Assembly (NCBI RefSeq): GCF_002127265.1
Contig: NZ_NFUU01000003.1
Span: 386,304-450,303, forward strand
Direction: 5' to 3'
DNA from: Hydrogenophaga sp. IBVHS1
Lineage (GTDB): Bacteria; Pseudomonadota; Gammaproteobacteria; Burkholderiales; Burkholderiaceae_C
Length of the DNA: 64,000 nt
A program made the translations under genes and the position numbers. Of this stretch, positions 7,405 through 16,095 are shown one piece after another. Positions within the stretch are counted from its first letter, which is position 1, and each line of letters begins with the position of its first letter. The notes under the pieces are model-generated. The model ran no database searches, was not told the DNA's origin, and saw only the letters and a program-made list of their open reading frames with translations.

Positions 7405-7899
7405 CTAGTAAAAGAACACTTGGCTCGCCCGGTCCTTGAACACCCCCCGCGCCAGTTCACGCGCCAGGCTGGGTTGCTGGCTGGCCACTGCGCACACATA
7501 GGCAATCTTGTCGGCGCTCAGGCCCGCGCATTTCCTCGCCAGGTCGCTGCTGTCGCGCACCGCCAGCCGCACGGCGTGGCCGTAGGTCCAGCGCAGGGTG
7601 TTGCACAGTTCGCGGAGCTGTTCCGCGGCCACCGCGCTGGGCAGGCGCAGCCCGTGGAATTCGAGGTACTGCACCAGCTTGAATTCGTCGTCCGGCGAAA
7701 TGACCGCCGGGCCGCCCTCGGTATCGACGCGAATGGCCAGAAAGAAGTCCTGGTAGGTCAACTCATCCACCGCCTCGGCATCGAGGGTGGCGTAGGCAGG
7801 CGGGTTGGGTCGGAAGGAAGACTGGGAAGACGCGGCGTCTGCCGAGCGCGAGCGGGACGGCGACGAGGGGAAAGGTATGACGGACATCACAGAGACCAA
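7405..7899 (-). CDS. Hypothetical protein
   Basis: A 164-residue protein. The first 40 residues are Ser/Pro/Arg-rich and probably disordered. The rest is a compact, mostly helical domain with YQDFFLAIRVDTEGG, EFKLVQYLEFHGLRLP and a final RELARGVFKDRASQVFFY. No membrane segment, signal peptide or catalytic motif was recognised. GC content and codon use match the flanking high-GC genome rather than the island, so this is probably the first native gene after the acquired segment. An internal ATG at 7887 is a possible alternative start. Function unknown. Confidence 0.55.
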   Translation of the reverse strand: MVSVMSVIPFPSSPSRSRSADAASSQSSFRPNPPAYATLDAEAVDELTYQDFFLAIRVDTEGGPAVISPDDEFKLVQYLEFHGLRLPSAVAAEQLRELCNTLRWTYGHAVRLAVRDSSDLARKCAGLSADKIAYVCAVASQQPSLARELARGVFKDRASQVFFY

Positions 7900-8037
7900 G
7901 TTGTTCTGCTGGAATTCTGCCTACCCCCGGCCCGCGCGTCCGTGAGGGAATGAGCACCTTGCGCGAATCCAACGGCCTCCACGGGCTCGCTGTCCACCAG
8001 GCAGGGACAAACAGGCGCGAATTTGGTTGGGGTTTCC

Positions 8038-8059
8038 ACTAGTTGGTATCTCAACTAGT
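8038..8059. promoter_or_regulatory. MarR-type palindromic operator upstream of the ABC/P450 operon
   Basis: A perfect inverted repeat ACTAGTTG-N6-CAACTAGT lies about 60 bp before the substrate-binding protein gene. AGTTG...CAACT half-sites are usual for MarR regulators of aromatic-acid catabolism. The operon encodes a MarR protein (14236-14811), which is the obvious candidate to bind here. Confidence 0.6.
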
Positions 8060-8119
8060 TTTCCTATGATGCGATCAGCTTCGCCGTCCAGAGCGCAAGC
8101 ACCATCTCAGGAGACAACC

Positions 8120-9286
8120 ATGCGTTTTCAATGGAAGCTGGTCGGCACGCTCGCTGCCGCGTTCGCCATGGGCAGCGTTGCTGCCCAGACCGTCAAGGTC
8201 GGCATCATTGCCCCGTTCTCGGGTCCCTTCGCCCACTACGGCGCGCTGTTCAAGGCAGGGGCCGAAGGCTATGTCGCGCAGCAGGGCGGCAAGCTCGCCG
8301 GCAAGGAGATCGAGTTCATCTTCCGCGATGAGGGCGGCCCCAACCCTGCCAACACGCGCACCCTGGCGCAGGAGCTGGTGATCAAGGACAAGGTCGACTA
8401 TCTCGGCGGCGTGGTGTTCTCGCCCAACGCATTTGCCGTGGCACCTGTGATCCAGGAATCGAAAACACCGTTCGTGGTGTTCAACGCCGCCACCTCCGAC
8501 ATCACGACCAAGAGCGACTACTACGTGCGCACCAGCTACACGCTGTGGCAGGTGACGGTGCCGCTGGCCCAGCACGCGGCCAAGAAGGGCATCAAGAAAG
8601 TGGTGACGGCCGTCACCGACTACGCCCCGGGCGTGGACGCGGAAAACGCCTTCAAGGCCGAGTTCGCCAAGCAGGGCGGCGAGGTGGTGGAGAGCATCCG
8701 CATGCCGATCCGCACCACCGATTTCGCGCCGTTTGCACAGCGCATAAAGGCCAGTGGCGCACAAGCCGTGTATGTGTTCCTGCCCGGTGGCCCGCCCAAC
8801 CTGGGCTTTGTGAAGGCGTACAACGAGAACGGCCTGAAAGCGGCCGGTGTGGAGTTTCTGGGTACCGCTGAAACCGATGAGTTCGACCTGCAGAAATTCG
8901 GCGATTCGGCCCTGGGCCTGACCACCGCCTTCCACTACAGCGCGGCGCACGACTCGGCCGCCAACAAGACCTTCGCCGCGGCGGTGGCTAAGGTCAACAA
9001 GGACGCGGTGCTCAATTACGCAACCGTCGGCGCCTGGGACGGCATGGCCGTGATCCACAAGATGATCGAAGCCACCGGGGGCCAGCGCGATGGTGAGAAG
9101 GCCATGGCTGCGATCAAGGGCCACAAGTGGGAGAGCCCACGCGGCCCGGTGAGCATCGACCCCAACACGCGCCATATCACGCAGAACGTGTATCTGCGCA
9201 CGGTGGAAAAAGGCGCGGGTGGCCTGATGGTCAACAAGGAAGTGCAGAACTTCGGGCCACAGGTCGACCACGGCCTGATCAAGTAA
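8120..9286 (+). CDS. ABC transporter substrate-binding protein, branched-chain amino acid/aromatic acid type
   Basis: A 388-residue periplasmic receptor. The start at 8120 follows a CAGGAGA ribosome binding site and gives a clean signal peptide (MRFQWKLVGTLAAAFAMG, cleaved near SVAAQ). The mature protein begins VKVGIIAPFSGPFAHYG, the usual opening of the LivK/type I periplasmic binding fold. It has the hinge-region segments YLGGVVFSPNAFA and DYAPGVDAENAF. It delivers ligand to the LivHMGF-like components encoded immediately downstream. Co-transcription with a P450 and its redox partners suggests an aromatic carboxylate ligand rather than an amino acid; this is inferred from context. Confidence 0.85.
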   Translation: MRFQWKLVGTLAAAFAMGSVAAQTVKVGIIAPFSGPFAHYGALFKAGAEGYVAQQGGKLAGKEIEFIFRDEGGPNPANTRTLAQELVIKDKVDYLGGVVFSPNAFAVAPVIQESKTPFVVFNAATSDITTKSDYYVRTSYTLWQVTVPLAQHAAKKGIKKVVTAVTDYAPGVDAENAFKAEFAKQGGEVVESIRMPIRTTDFAPFAQRIKASGAQAVYVFLPGGPPNLGFVKAYNENGLKAAGVEFLGTAETDEFDLQKFGDSALGLTTAFHYSAAHDSAANKTFAAAVAKVNKDAVLNYATVGAWDGMAVIHKMIEATGGQRDGEKAMAAIKGHKWESPRGPVSIDPNTRHITQNVYLRTVEKGAGGLMVNKEVQNFGPQVDHGLIK

Positions 9287-9317
9287 ACGCACGCCAGACA
9301 AGAAAGAGGGCCGCTGC

Positions 9318-10184
9318 GTGACCCTGCTCGCCAACATCCTGATCGACGGCATTGCCTACGGCATGGTGCTGTTCATCATCGCCGTGGGCCTGTCGGTCAC
9401 GCTCGGCCTCATGCGCTTCGTGAACCTGGCCCACGGCGCCTTCGCCATGACCGGCGGCTACATCGCTGCCTGGCTGGTTCGGGAGCAAGGCCTGTCGTTC
9501 TATGTGGGGGTGCCGTTGGCTGTTTTGGCCACCGGCCTGCTCGGTGCCTTGCTGGAGGTGACGGTGCTGCGCCGCCTGTATCGCCGCACCGAGTTGCAGC
9601 AGGTGCTCTTCACCATCGGCCTCACGTTCCTCTTCGTGGCCACGGCCAACCTGCTGGCAGGCCCTGAAGTACAGCTGATTCCATTGCCGCCCGCCCTCTC
9701 GCACGCGGTGGACCTCGGCATCCGCACCTTGCCCGCGCAGCGCCTGCTTGTGATCGCCAGTGGTGTGCTAGTGGTGCTGGCTGCGTTCTGGGTGCTCAAC
9801 AAGTCGCGCTTCGGCGTGTGGCTGCGCGCCACGGTGGACAACACAGGCGCAGCATCGGCCCTGGGCATACCGGTGCAGTTGGTCTACGTGACCACCTTCG
9901 CAGTGGGCGCGGCACTGGCCGGTCTGGGTGGCATTCTGGGCGCGGAACTCATGCCGCTGGAGCCCTACTACCCTGTGAAGTACCTCGTGCTGGTGCTGGT
10001 GGTGGTGGCCGTCGGCGGAATGGGCAGCATTGCCGGTTCGCTGGCCGCGTCGCTCACGCTGGGCATCATCGACACCGCGAGCAAGTACCTCGCTTCTGAC
10101 TGGGGCTCGCTGTTCTTCTTTCTGGCCATGGCGCTGTTGCTGGCCTGGCGGCCGCACGGCCTGCTGGTGGCTCGCAAGGTTTGA
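9318..10184 (+). CDS. ABC transporter permease, LivH family
   Basis: A 288-residue inner-membrane protein starting at GTG 9318. It has about eight hydrophobic helices and the LivH family signatures GLMRFVNLAHGAFAMTGGY near the N-terminus and VGGMGSIAGSLAASLTLG in the later cytoplasmic coupling region. It forms a heterodimeric channel with the LivM-like product of the next gene, which starts 4 bp downstream. Length and motif order are normal. Confidence 0.9.
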   Translation: MTLLANILIDGIAYGMVLFIIAVGLSVTLGLMRFVNLAHGAFAMTGGYIAAWLVREQGLSFYVGVPLAVLATGLLGALLEVTVLRRLYRRTELQQVLFTIGLTFLFVATANLLAGPEVQLIPLPPALSHAVDLGIRTLPAQRLLVIASGVLVVLAAFWVLNKSRFGVWLRATVDNTGAASALGIPVQLVYVTTFAVGAALAGLGGILGAELMPLEPYYPVKYLVLVLVVVAVGGMGSIAGSLAASLTLGIIDTASKYLASDWGSLFFFLAMALLLAWRPHGLLVARKV

Positions 10185-10188
10185 TGCC

Positions 10189-11142
10189 ATGAAACGCTCC
10201 CTGCCCTACCTTCTGCTGGTGGCCCTCGCCACGCTGATCTATTTCGTGTTTCCGGACCAGCTGCCGCTGGCCGCGCGCATCGCCACCATGGCCATCTTCG
10301 TGATGTCGCTAGATCTGGTGGTGGGCTACGGCGGACTCGCCACGCTGGGCCACTCGGCGCTGTTCGGCATCGGCGCTTACGCGGCGGGGCTGCTGGCCAT
10401 GCACCTCACCGGCAACCCGCTGATCGGCCTGCTGGCGGGAGCTGCGGCCGGTGCACTGCTCGCATGGCTCTCGGGACTGTTCCTGTTGCGCTACGAGGGC
10501 CTGACCTTCCTCATGCTCACCGTGGCAGTGGGCCAGATCGCCCAGAACGGTGCCAGCAAGCTGCGCGACTGGACTGGCGGGGAGGACGGCCTTACAGGGT
10601 TTGAAGTTCAGAAGATCTTTGGCGTCTGGTCATTCGATCTCTATGGCAAGGTGGCTTTTGTCTACTGCTTCGTGGTCATGCTGATCTGCCTGTGGGCCAT
10701 GCGCCGGCTCATGGGATCGCCTTTCGGCCTGTCGGTGGTGGGGATCCACCAGAACCGGATGCGCACGGCAGCCATCGGCGGTTCGGTGCGCGGGCAGCTG
10801 CTCAAGCTCTACACGCTGGCGGGCGCGTTCGCCGGCATCGGCGGTGCGCTCAACGCGCAGGTCAACCAGATCGTGGGTCTTGATACGCTGGGTTTCGAGC
10901 TCTCGGCCGAAGCCCTGGTGATGCTTGTGCTGGGCGGTGCGGGCAACCTGTTCGGTGCCATCGGCGGCACGGCGGCGTTCATGCTGATCCACCACACCGC
11001 CTCGGCCATCAACCCCTACCACTGGCTGTTCATCATCGGTGGGCTGCTGGTGTTCGTGGTGCTCGTGCCGCGAGCGCGCCTGTTTGAAGCCTTGCGCCAG
11101 CGTGTGGCCCGCATATTGCCTACGCCTCGGGAGGCCGCATGA
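10189..11142 (+). CDS. ABC transporter permease, LivM family
   Basis: A 317-residue inner-membrane protein beginning MKRSLPYLLL at 10189; an upstream in-frame extension overlaps livH and is not used. The LivM signature DLVVGYGGLATLGHSALFGIG is present near residues 40-60, and the coupling segment LGGAGNLFGAIGGTAAF near the C-terminus. Its stop overlaps the start of the ATPase gene by 4 bp, so translation is coupled. It is the second transmembrane half of the importer. Confidence 0.9.
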   Translation: MKRSLPYLLLVALATLIYFVFPDQLPLAARIATMAIFVMSLDLVVGYGGLATLGHSALFGIGAYAAGLLAMHLTGNPLIGLLAGAAAGALLAWLSGLFLLRYEGLTFLMLTVAVGQIAQNGASKLRDWTGGEDGLTGFEVQKIFGVWSFDLYGKVAFVYCFVVMLICLWAMRRLMGSPFGLSVVGIHQNRMRTAAIGGSVRGQLLKLYTLAGAFAGIGGALNAQVNQIVGLDTLGFELSAEALVMLVLGGAGNLFGAIGGTAAFMLIHHTASAINPYHWLFIIGGLLVFVVLVPRARLFEALRQRVARILPTPREAA

Positions 11143-11891
11143 GCGCACAGCCTTTGCTGGACGTGCGCCAGCTGCACAAATCCTTCGGTGGCCTGCATGT
11201 CACACGGGACGTGTCGTTTGCGCTGCACCCGGGCAACCGCGTCGGCCTGATCGGACCCAACGGGGCAGGCAAAACCACGCTGATCAACCTCATCACCGGC
11301 GCGCTCGCGCCCAGCCGGGGCAGTGTGTGGCTTAAAGGTGAAGACGTATCGCACCTGCCTCAGCCCAAACGCGTGCAACGTGGTCTCGCGCGTACGTTCC
11401 AGATCACGCAACTCGCACTCGATCTGCCCATCTATCGTCAGGTGGAGCTGGCCATTCACCAGCGCGAAGGTTCGGTCAACCAGATGTTTCGCGCACTCGA
11501 CGGCTTTCATGCCGTGCGTGACGAGGCCGCTCAGATCCTGCACACCCTGCGCCTCGACATCCTGGCCCGGCGCTGCCCGGTGGAGCTGGCCTACGGCGAG
11601 CAGCGCCTGGTTGAAATTGCCCTGGCCATGGCGCTCAAGCCGCAGGTGCTTCTGCTGGACGAACCCATGGCGGGCGTGCCCAGCGGCGAGCGCCAAGTGG
11701 TGCTGGACGCGCTCGACACCTTGCCCGCGGACCTCGCCATTTTGATGATCGAGCACGACATGGACCTGGTGTTCAACTTCGCCGACCGCATGCTGGTGCT
11801 GGCCGAAGGCGCGCTGCTGGCTGAGGGCACACCGCTGGAGATCCGCTGCCACCCGGCAGTGCGCACCGCCTACCTCGGCGCGGAGGCTTGA
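11139..11891 (+). CDS. ABC transporter ATP-binding protein, LivG family
   Basis: A 250-residue cytoplasmic ATPase. It has Walker A GPNGAGKTT and Walker B LLLDEPMAGVP. The ABC signature is degenerate: ELAYGEQRLVEIA, lacking the usual LSGGQ serine, which is common in LivG proteins. The H-loop is MIEHDMDLVF. The C-terminal tail RCHPAVRTAYLGAEA is the LivG extension. It energises the importer together with the next gene product. Confidence 0.9.
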   Translation: MSAQPLLDVRQLHKSFGGLHVTRDVSFALHPGNRVGLIGPNGAGKTTLINLITGALAPSRGSVWLKGEDVSHLPQPKRVQRGLARTFQITQLALDLPIYRQVELAIHQREGSVNQMFRALDGFHAVRDEAAQILHTLRLDILARRCPVELAYGEQRLVEIALAMALKPQVLLLDEPMAGVPSGERQVVLDALDTLPADLAILMIEHDMDLVFNFADRMLVLAEGALLAEGTPLEIRCHPAVRTAYLGAEA

Positions 11892-11895
11892 TCGC

Positions 11896-12609
11896 ATGAC
11901 CGATCTGCTGCACATCGACAACCTGACGGCTGGCTATGGCGCCGTCCAGGTGCTGCACGGCGTGAACCTGTCGCTCGCCTCCGGCGGGCGGCTGGCGCTC
12001 ATCGGTCGCAACGGCGTGGGCAAGACCACGCTGCTCAAGGCAGTGATGGGTCTGGCTGACGTGAAGACCGGCCAGGTGCGCCTGGACGGGCAAGACATCA
12101 CAAAGTGGTCGGCCCGGGAGCGCGCTCATGCAGGCATCGGCTACGTGCCACAGACGCGCGATATCTTCCCCTCCCTCACGGTCGAGGAGAACCTGCTGGC
12201 CGGCCTCAAGGGCCGCCCGCGCAGTGCGCTGGACGAAGCCTACGCACTCTTCCCGCGCCTGGCCGAGCGTCGCCAGAACGGCGGTCAGCAACTCTCGGGT
12301 GGTGAGCAGCAGATGCTCAGCGTGGCCCGCACGCTGTTGGGCAAACCCCGTCTGCTGTTGCTGGACGAGCCGCTGGAAGGGCTCGCGCCCATCATCTGCA
12401 TCGAACTCATGCGCGCCTTCGAGCACCTCGCGCAGGACACTGGCGTGGCCGTGCTGCTGGTGGAGCAGAAGGTAGACGACGCGCTTCGATTTGCTCCCCG
12501 CGCAGTGGTACTCGAGCGAGGTGAGGTGGTGCACCAGAGCGAGAGCGCCGCCCTGAGCCAGCGCAAGGATCTGCTGGAGCGCTATGTCGGCGTGGCCGGC
12601 GCGCATTGA
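11896..12609 (+). CDS. ABC transporter ATP-binding protein, LivF family
   Basis: A 237-residue cytoplasmic ATPase with Walker A GRNGVGKTT, signature QLSGGEQQMLSVAR, Walker B LLLLDEPLEGLAP and the LivF-typical VEENLLAGL segment before the signature. It pairs with the LivG-like subunit, whose stop lies 4 bp upstream. It is the last transporter gene. The P450 gene follows after 23 bp with its own strong AGGAGGT site. Confidence 0.9.
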   Translation: MTDLLHIDNLTAGYGAVQVLHGVNLSLASGGRLALIGRNGVGKTTLLKAVMGLADVKTGQVRLDGQDITKWSARERAHAGIGYVPQTRDIFPSLTVEENLLAGLKGRPRSALDEAYALFPRLAERRQNGGQQLSGGEQQMLSVARTLLGKPRLLLLDEPLEGLAPIICIELMRAFEHLAQDTGVAVLLVEQKVDDALRFAPRAVVLERGEVVHQSESAALSQRKDLLERYVGVAGAH

Positions 12610-12632
12610 CAACCCACACGACAGGAGGTCCC

Positions 12633-13871
12633 ATGAACACAGCCACCCTTTCCCCCGACACTGCGACCGCACCCACGGGCGTGCCGGTGGTCGACGTTGA
12701 TCCCTACAGCGACGCTTTCCTGACCGACCCGTACGAGGCCCACCGCCAACTGCGTGAAGCCGGCCCGGTGGTATGGATTCCCGCCTACGGCATCTACGCC
12801 TGCGCCCGCCACGAATCCGTGCACGCCGTCTTCAACGACCACGCCACCTACATCTCGGGTGCCGGCGTCGGGCTGGCCAACTTCAACAAGGAAACGCCGT
12901 TCAGGCCGAAAAGCCTGATCCTGGAAGCGGACCCGCCTTCGCACACCAAGGCCCGTGCAATCCTGGCGCGCATCCTCTCGCCCAAAACAGTGATGCAGAT
13001 CCGCGCGACCTTCACGGCCGAGGCCGAGTCGCTGGTGGACCGATTGCTGGCGCGCCAGGCGGCCGGCGAAACCATCGACGCGGTGAAAGACCTCTCCGAG
13101 GTGTATCCACTCAAGGTGTTCCCGGACGCGGTGGGCGTGGGTGAGGCGAACCGCGAGAACCTGCTGCTCTACGGCAACATGATCTTCAACGCATTTGGTC
13201 CGCGCAACGAACGCCTGCAGAAGTCGGCCGAGCTGGTGCAGCCCGTGACGGCCTGGATCATGGCCCACTGCCAGCGCGAGAACCTGCGCCCCGGCGGGTT
13301 TGGTGACCTGATCTACCAGGCGGCCGACGGCGGCGAAATCACCGTTGAGGAAGCGCCCCTGCTGGTGCGGTCCTTCCTCTCTGCCGGCGTGGACACGACA
13401 GTCAACGGGATCGGCAACGCCATCCTGTGCATGGCCAACCACCCGGAGCAGTATGCACAGCTGTGCGCGGACCACACGCTGGCCCGCCCCGCGTTCGAGG
13501 AGGCCCTGCGCTTTGAATCGTCGGTGCAGACCTTCTTCCGGACCACCTCGAAAGACACCGAGCTGTTCGGTGTGAAGATTCCGAAAGACAGCAAGATCGT
13601 CACGTTCCTCGCCGCAGCCAACCGAGACGAACGCCAGTGGCCGGACCCCGACCGATTCGACATCCAACGCCGCCCGACGGGTCACATGGCCTTTGGTTCC
13701 GGTATCCACGGTTGCGTGGGGCAGGTGGTGGCGCGGCTCGAAGGCGAGGTGGTGCTCACCGCGCTGGCCAAACGCGTTTCGCGCATCGAACTCATCCGCG
13801 CGCCGCAGCGCCGCCTCAACAATACGCTGCGCGCGCTGGCCTCCATGCCGGTGCGCCTTGTCACCGCCTGA
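12633..13871 (+). CDS. Cytochrome P450, CYP199-like (para-substituted benzoate oxidation type)
   Basis: A 412-residue soluble bacterial P450. The start at 12633 has an AGGAGGT site at the right distance. The haem ligand is Cys361 in FGSGIHGCVGQ, the I-helix oxygen-activation motif is SAGVDTTVNG, and the K-helix ExxR is EEALRFES. Segments such as GVGLANFNKETPFRPKSL and NAFGPRNERL closely recall CYP199A enzymes. These demethylate or hydroxylate 4-methoxybenzoate and related acids. The electron partners are encoded in the same operon (13884 and 14808). The precise substrate is not determinable from sequence, and the CYP199 assignment is from remembered family motifs. Confidence 0.85.
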   Translation: MNTATLSPDTATAPTGVPVVDVDPYSDAFLTDPYEAHRQLREAGPVVWIPAYGIYACARHESVHAVFNDHATYISGAGVGLANFNKETPFRPKSLILEADPPSHTKARAILARILSPKTVMQIRATFTAEAESLVDRLLARQAAGETIDAVKDLSEVYPLKVFPDAVGVGEANRENLLLYGNMIFNAFGPRNERLQKSAELVQPVTAWIMAHCQRENLRPGGFGDLIYQAADGGEITVEEAPLLVRSFLSAGVDTTVNGIGNAILCMANHPEQYAQLCADHTLARPAFEEALRFESSVQTFFRTTSKDTELFGVKIPKDSKIVTFLAAANRDERQWPDPDRFDIQRRPTGHMAFGSGIHGCVGQVVARLEGEVVLTALAKRVSRIELIRAPQRRLNNTLRALASMPVRLVTA

Positions 13872-13883
13872 GAGGACATTCCC

Positions 13884-14207
13884 ATGGTTGATGTGATCTT
13901 GATCGATGCCAGCGGGTTGAGCCGCACGCTGCAGGTGCCGGAGGGCCAGAGCCTCATGCAGGCCGCAGTGTCAGCCGGTGTGCGCGGGATCGTCGGTGAG
14001 TGCGGCGGGTCTGCCATGTGCGCGACCTGCCACGTGTATGTGGACGAGTCGTTTGCCGACCAACTGCCAGCTCCGCTGGACACAGAGCTGGAGATGCTGG
14101 AATGCACCGCCAGCGAGCGCCTGCCCAATAGCCGATTGGGTTGCCAGATCAAGCTGTCGGCCGCTCTCGACGGCCTGGTGGTGCGACTGCCCGAGAGGCA
14201 ACAATAG
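13884..14207 (+). CDS. [2Fe-2S] ferredoxin, adrenodoxin/putidaredoxin type
   Basis: A 107-residue electron carrier. Cluster ligands are visible in the pattern GECGGSAMCATC (C-x5-C-x2-C) with the distal ligand in RLGCQI. The acidic helix DTELEMLE that docks the reductase and P450 is present. The gene starts 12 bp after the P450 gene, so it is almost certainly the dedicated donor for that enzyme. Length is normal for the palustrisredoxin/putidaredoxin group. Confidence 0.9.
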   Translation: MVDVILIDASGLSRTLQVPEGQSLMQAAVSAGVRGIVGECGGSAMCATCHVYVDESFADQLPAPLDTELEMLECTASERLPNSRLGCQIKLSAALDGLVVRLPERQQ

Positions 14208-14235
14208 GGCCTTCGTCGTCCATCGAAACCATCCC

Positions 14236-14811
14236 ATGAGCAAGTTGCCTCTCGCCTTGGTGCCCACGCGCAAGGCCTCGTCCAAAGTCGCAGACAACGC
14301 CGCGGTGGTCGACCTCGAGCGCTATGCGCCGGCTTTCTTCACCTGGATCGCCAACAAACTCTCGGGCGGCGCCTCCACCGCCTACCTCAGCGCGTTCAAC
14401 GTCGGTATCGAGACCTGGCGCCTCCTGGTGCTGCTGGCGATCGAAGAATCGCTGACCGCACAGGCGATCTCGCGCACCATCGGCATGGATAAGGCCTCCG
14501 TGAGCCGCGCTTTCAAAAGCATGCAGTTGCGCGGGCTCATCACCATCGGTCTGGACGACGCCGATGGCCGTTTGCGCGTGGCCACCATCACGCCCAAAGG
14601 CCGAGCCCTTCACGACAAAATCCTGGAGCTGGCGATGGAGCGAGAGCGCGCGTTTCTCAGCGTGCTCAACGACAAGGAGCGCGAGACGCTCATTGGCTTG
14701 TTGCGCCGTCTACACGACAACCTGCCCGCAGTCGAGAAGGCAACGCACGATTACCTGACGCGCCACTACCCGAAATCGAAACTGCGCCGCGCACGCGGTA
14801 GCGATGCATGA
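14236..14811 (+). CDS. MarR-family transcriptional regulator
   Basis: A 191-residue protein; the start at 14236 is preferred over an upstream extension overlapping the ferredoxin. A winged-helix domain spans about residues 65-135: LTAQAISRTIGMDKASVSRA is the recognition helix region and GLDDADGRLRVATIT is the wing. Long terminal helices form the dimer interface. The N-terminal extension of about 35 residues is somewhat longer than usual. It sits inside the operon between ferredoxin and reductase, overlapping the latter by 4 bp. It probably senses the aromatic substrate and acts at the ACTAGTTG palindrome at 8038-8059. Confidence 0.85.
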   Translation: MSKLPLALVPTRKASSKVADNAAVVDLERYAPAFFTWIANKLSGGASTAYLSAFNVGIETWRLLVLLAIEESLTAQAISRTIGMDKASVSRAFKSMQLRGLITIGLDDADGRLRVATITPKGRALHDKILELAMERERAFLSVLNDKERETLIGLLRRLHDNLPAVEKATHDYLTRHYPKSKLRRARGSDA

Positions 14812-16034
14812 GCACAGACCAGATCGTCATTGCGGGTGGTGGTCATGCCGCTGCGGCCCTGTGCGTCGGCTTGGCCGAAGCGGGGCAAGGTGGGCGTGTG
14901 CACCTGGTGAGCGCTGAAAACGAGCTTCCGTACCAGCGTCCGCCGTTGTCAAAGAGTTTTCTCAAGAACGCTGACGAGACCGTCGCACCACACAAAGCGG
15001 CAGCCTGGTACGCCGAGCAGGGTATCCAGGTTCACCTGAGTGACCCGGTCGACTCCATCGACCGCAAAGTCGGACAGGTTCTGCTTCGCTCGGGCACCGT
15101 GCTGGCTTACCAACACCTGGTGTTGGCCACTGGCACACGCGCACGCACCCTGGATGCCTTGCCCCCCGGCTTGAGCAATGTGCATGTGCTGCGCGATGCT
15201 GAACACGCGCGCAGCCTGCGCACCCGGCTGGGCGAGACGGTCGCGGCGGGCCGGCGCTTCACTGTGCTGGGCGGCGGATTCATTGGCCTGGAACTCGCCG
15301 CATCTGCGCGCCAGCTAGGGCTGGAAGTGACCGTACTGGAGGTGACACCACGCTTGCTGGGACGCTCAGTTTCGGCATCGCTGAGCGAACATGTGCTGGC
15401 GCACCACCGAAGCATGGGCACCGAGGTGCAGATCGGTGTTCGCATCGAAGGCTTCGAGTTGCAAGAGGATCGGTTGTTGTCGATGCAAGTGAACGGCAAT
15501 CGCGTGGCTGTGGACGAGCTGTTACTCGGCATCGGCGCTGTGCCCGAAACGCGACTGGCCGCCGACTGCGGTTTGGCGGTGGACAACGGGATCGTGGTGG
15601 ACGCCTGCATGCGCACGTCAGATCCGGCTGTTCTGGCCATCGGCGACTGCGCTGCATTCCCGACGACGGGTGGTGCGCGGATTCGGCTGGAGTCCGTGCA
15701 GAACGCCAACGATCAAGCTCGCACGGCAGCTGCAACACTGCTGGGACGCGACGAGCCGTACAGGTCCTTGCCTTGGTTCTGGTCAGAGCAAGGCCCGATG
15801 CGCCTGCAGATGGCGGGGCTTTTGCCAACCTCCCAGGAGACCATACGGCGTGCTGGGGCGAGTGCCAGCAGTTTCACGCTGTTTCACCTGCATGAAGGAC
15901 GGTTGTTGTGCGCCGAATCGGTCAACGCACCGCTGGACCACATGATGTCGCGCAAGTTGATCGAGGCCGGCGGGTTGGTGAATGCAGCCTCTCTAGCCGA
16001 TCCTTCGGTCCCGCTGAAGTCGATGCTGGCCTGA
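14808..16034 (+). CDS. FAD-dependent ferredoxin reductase
   Basis: A 408-residue flavoprotein of the putidaredoxin/rhodocoxin reductase family. Dinucleotide motifs are IVIAGGGHAAAALCVGL (FAD, N-terminal) and FTVLGGGFIGLELAA (NADH, about residues 150-165). A further FAD motif lies at AVLAIGDCAAF. The oxygenase-reductase C-terminal domain is present (SLPWFWSEQGPMRLQMAG). It passes electrons from NADH to the ferredoxin at 13884 and on to the P450. It is the last gene of the operon and converges on cbbZ. Confidence 0.9.
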   Translation: MSTDQIVIAGGGHAAAALCVGLAEAGQGGRVHLVSAENELPYQRPPLSKSFLKNADETVAPHKAAAWYAEQGIQVHLSDPVDSIDRKVGQVLLRSGTVLAYQHLVLATGTRARTLDALPPGLSNVHVLRDAEHARSLRTRLGETVAAGRRFTVLGGGFIGLELAASARQLGLEVTVLEVTPRLLGRSVSASLSEHVLAHHRSMGTEVQIGVRIEGFELQEDRLLSMQVNGNRVAVDELLLGIGAVPETRLAADCGLAVDNGIVVDACMRTSDPAVLAIGDCAAFPTTGGARIRLESVQNANDQARTAAATLLGRDEPYRSLPWFWSEQGPMRLQMAGLLPTSQETIRRAGASASSFTLFHLHEGRLLCAESVNAPLDHMMSRKLIEAGGLVNAASLADPSVPLKSMLA

Positions 16035-16095
16035 AGTTCCTGACACTCAAGCTTTCATGTGCACGTGAACAGCTCGTCTTCCTGCGTGAAGCCAA

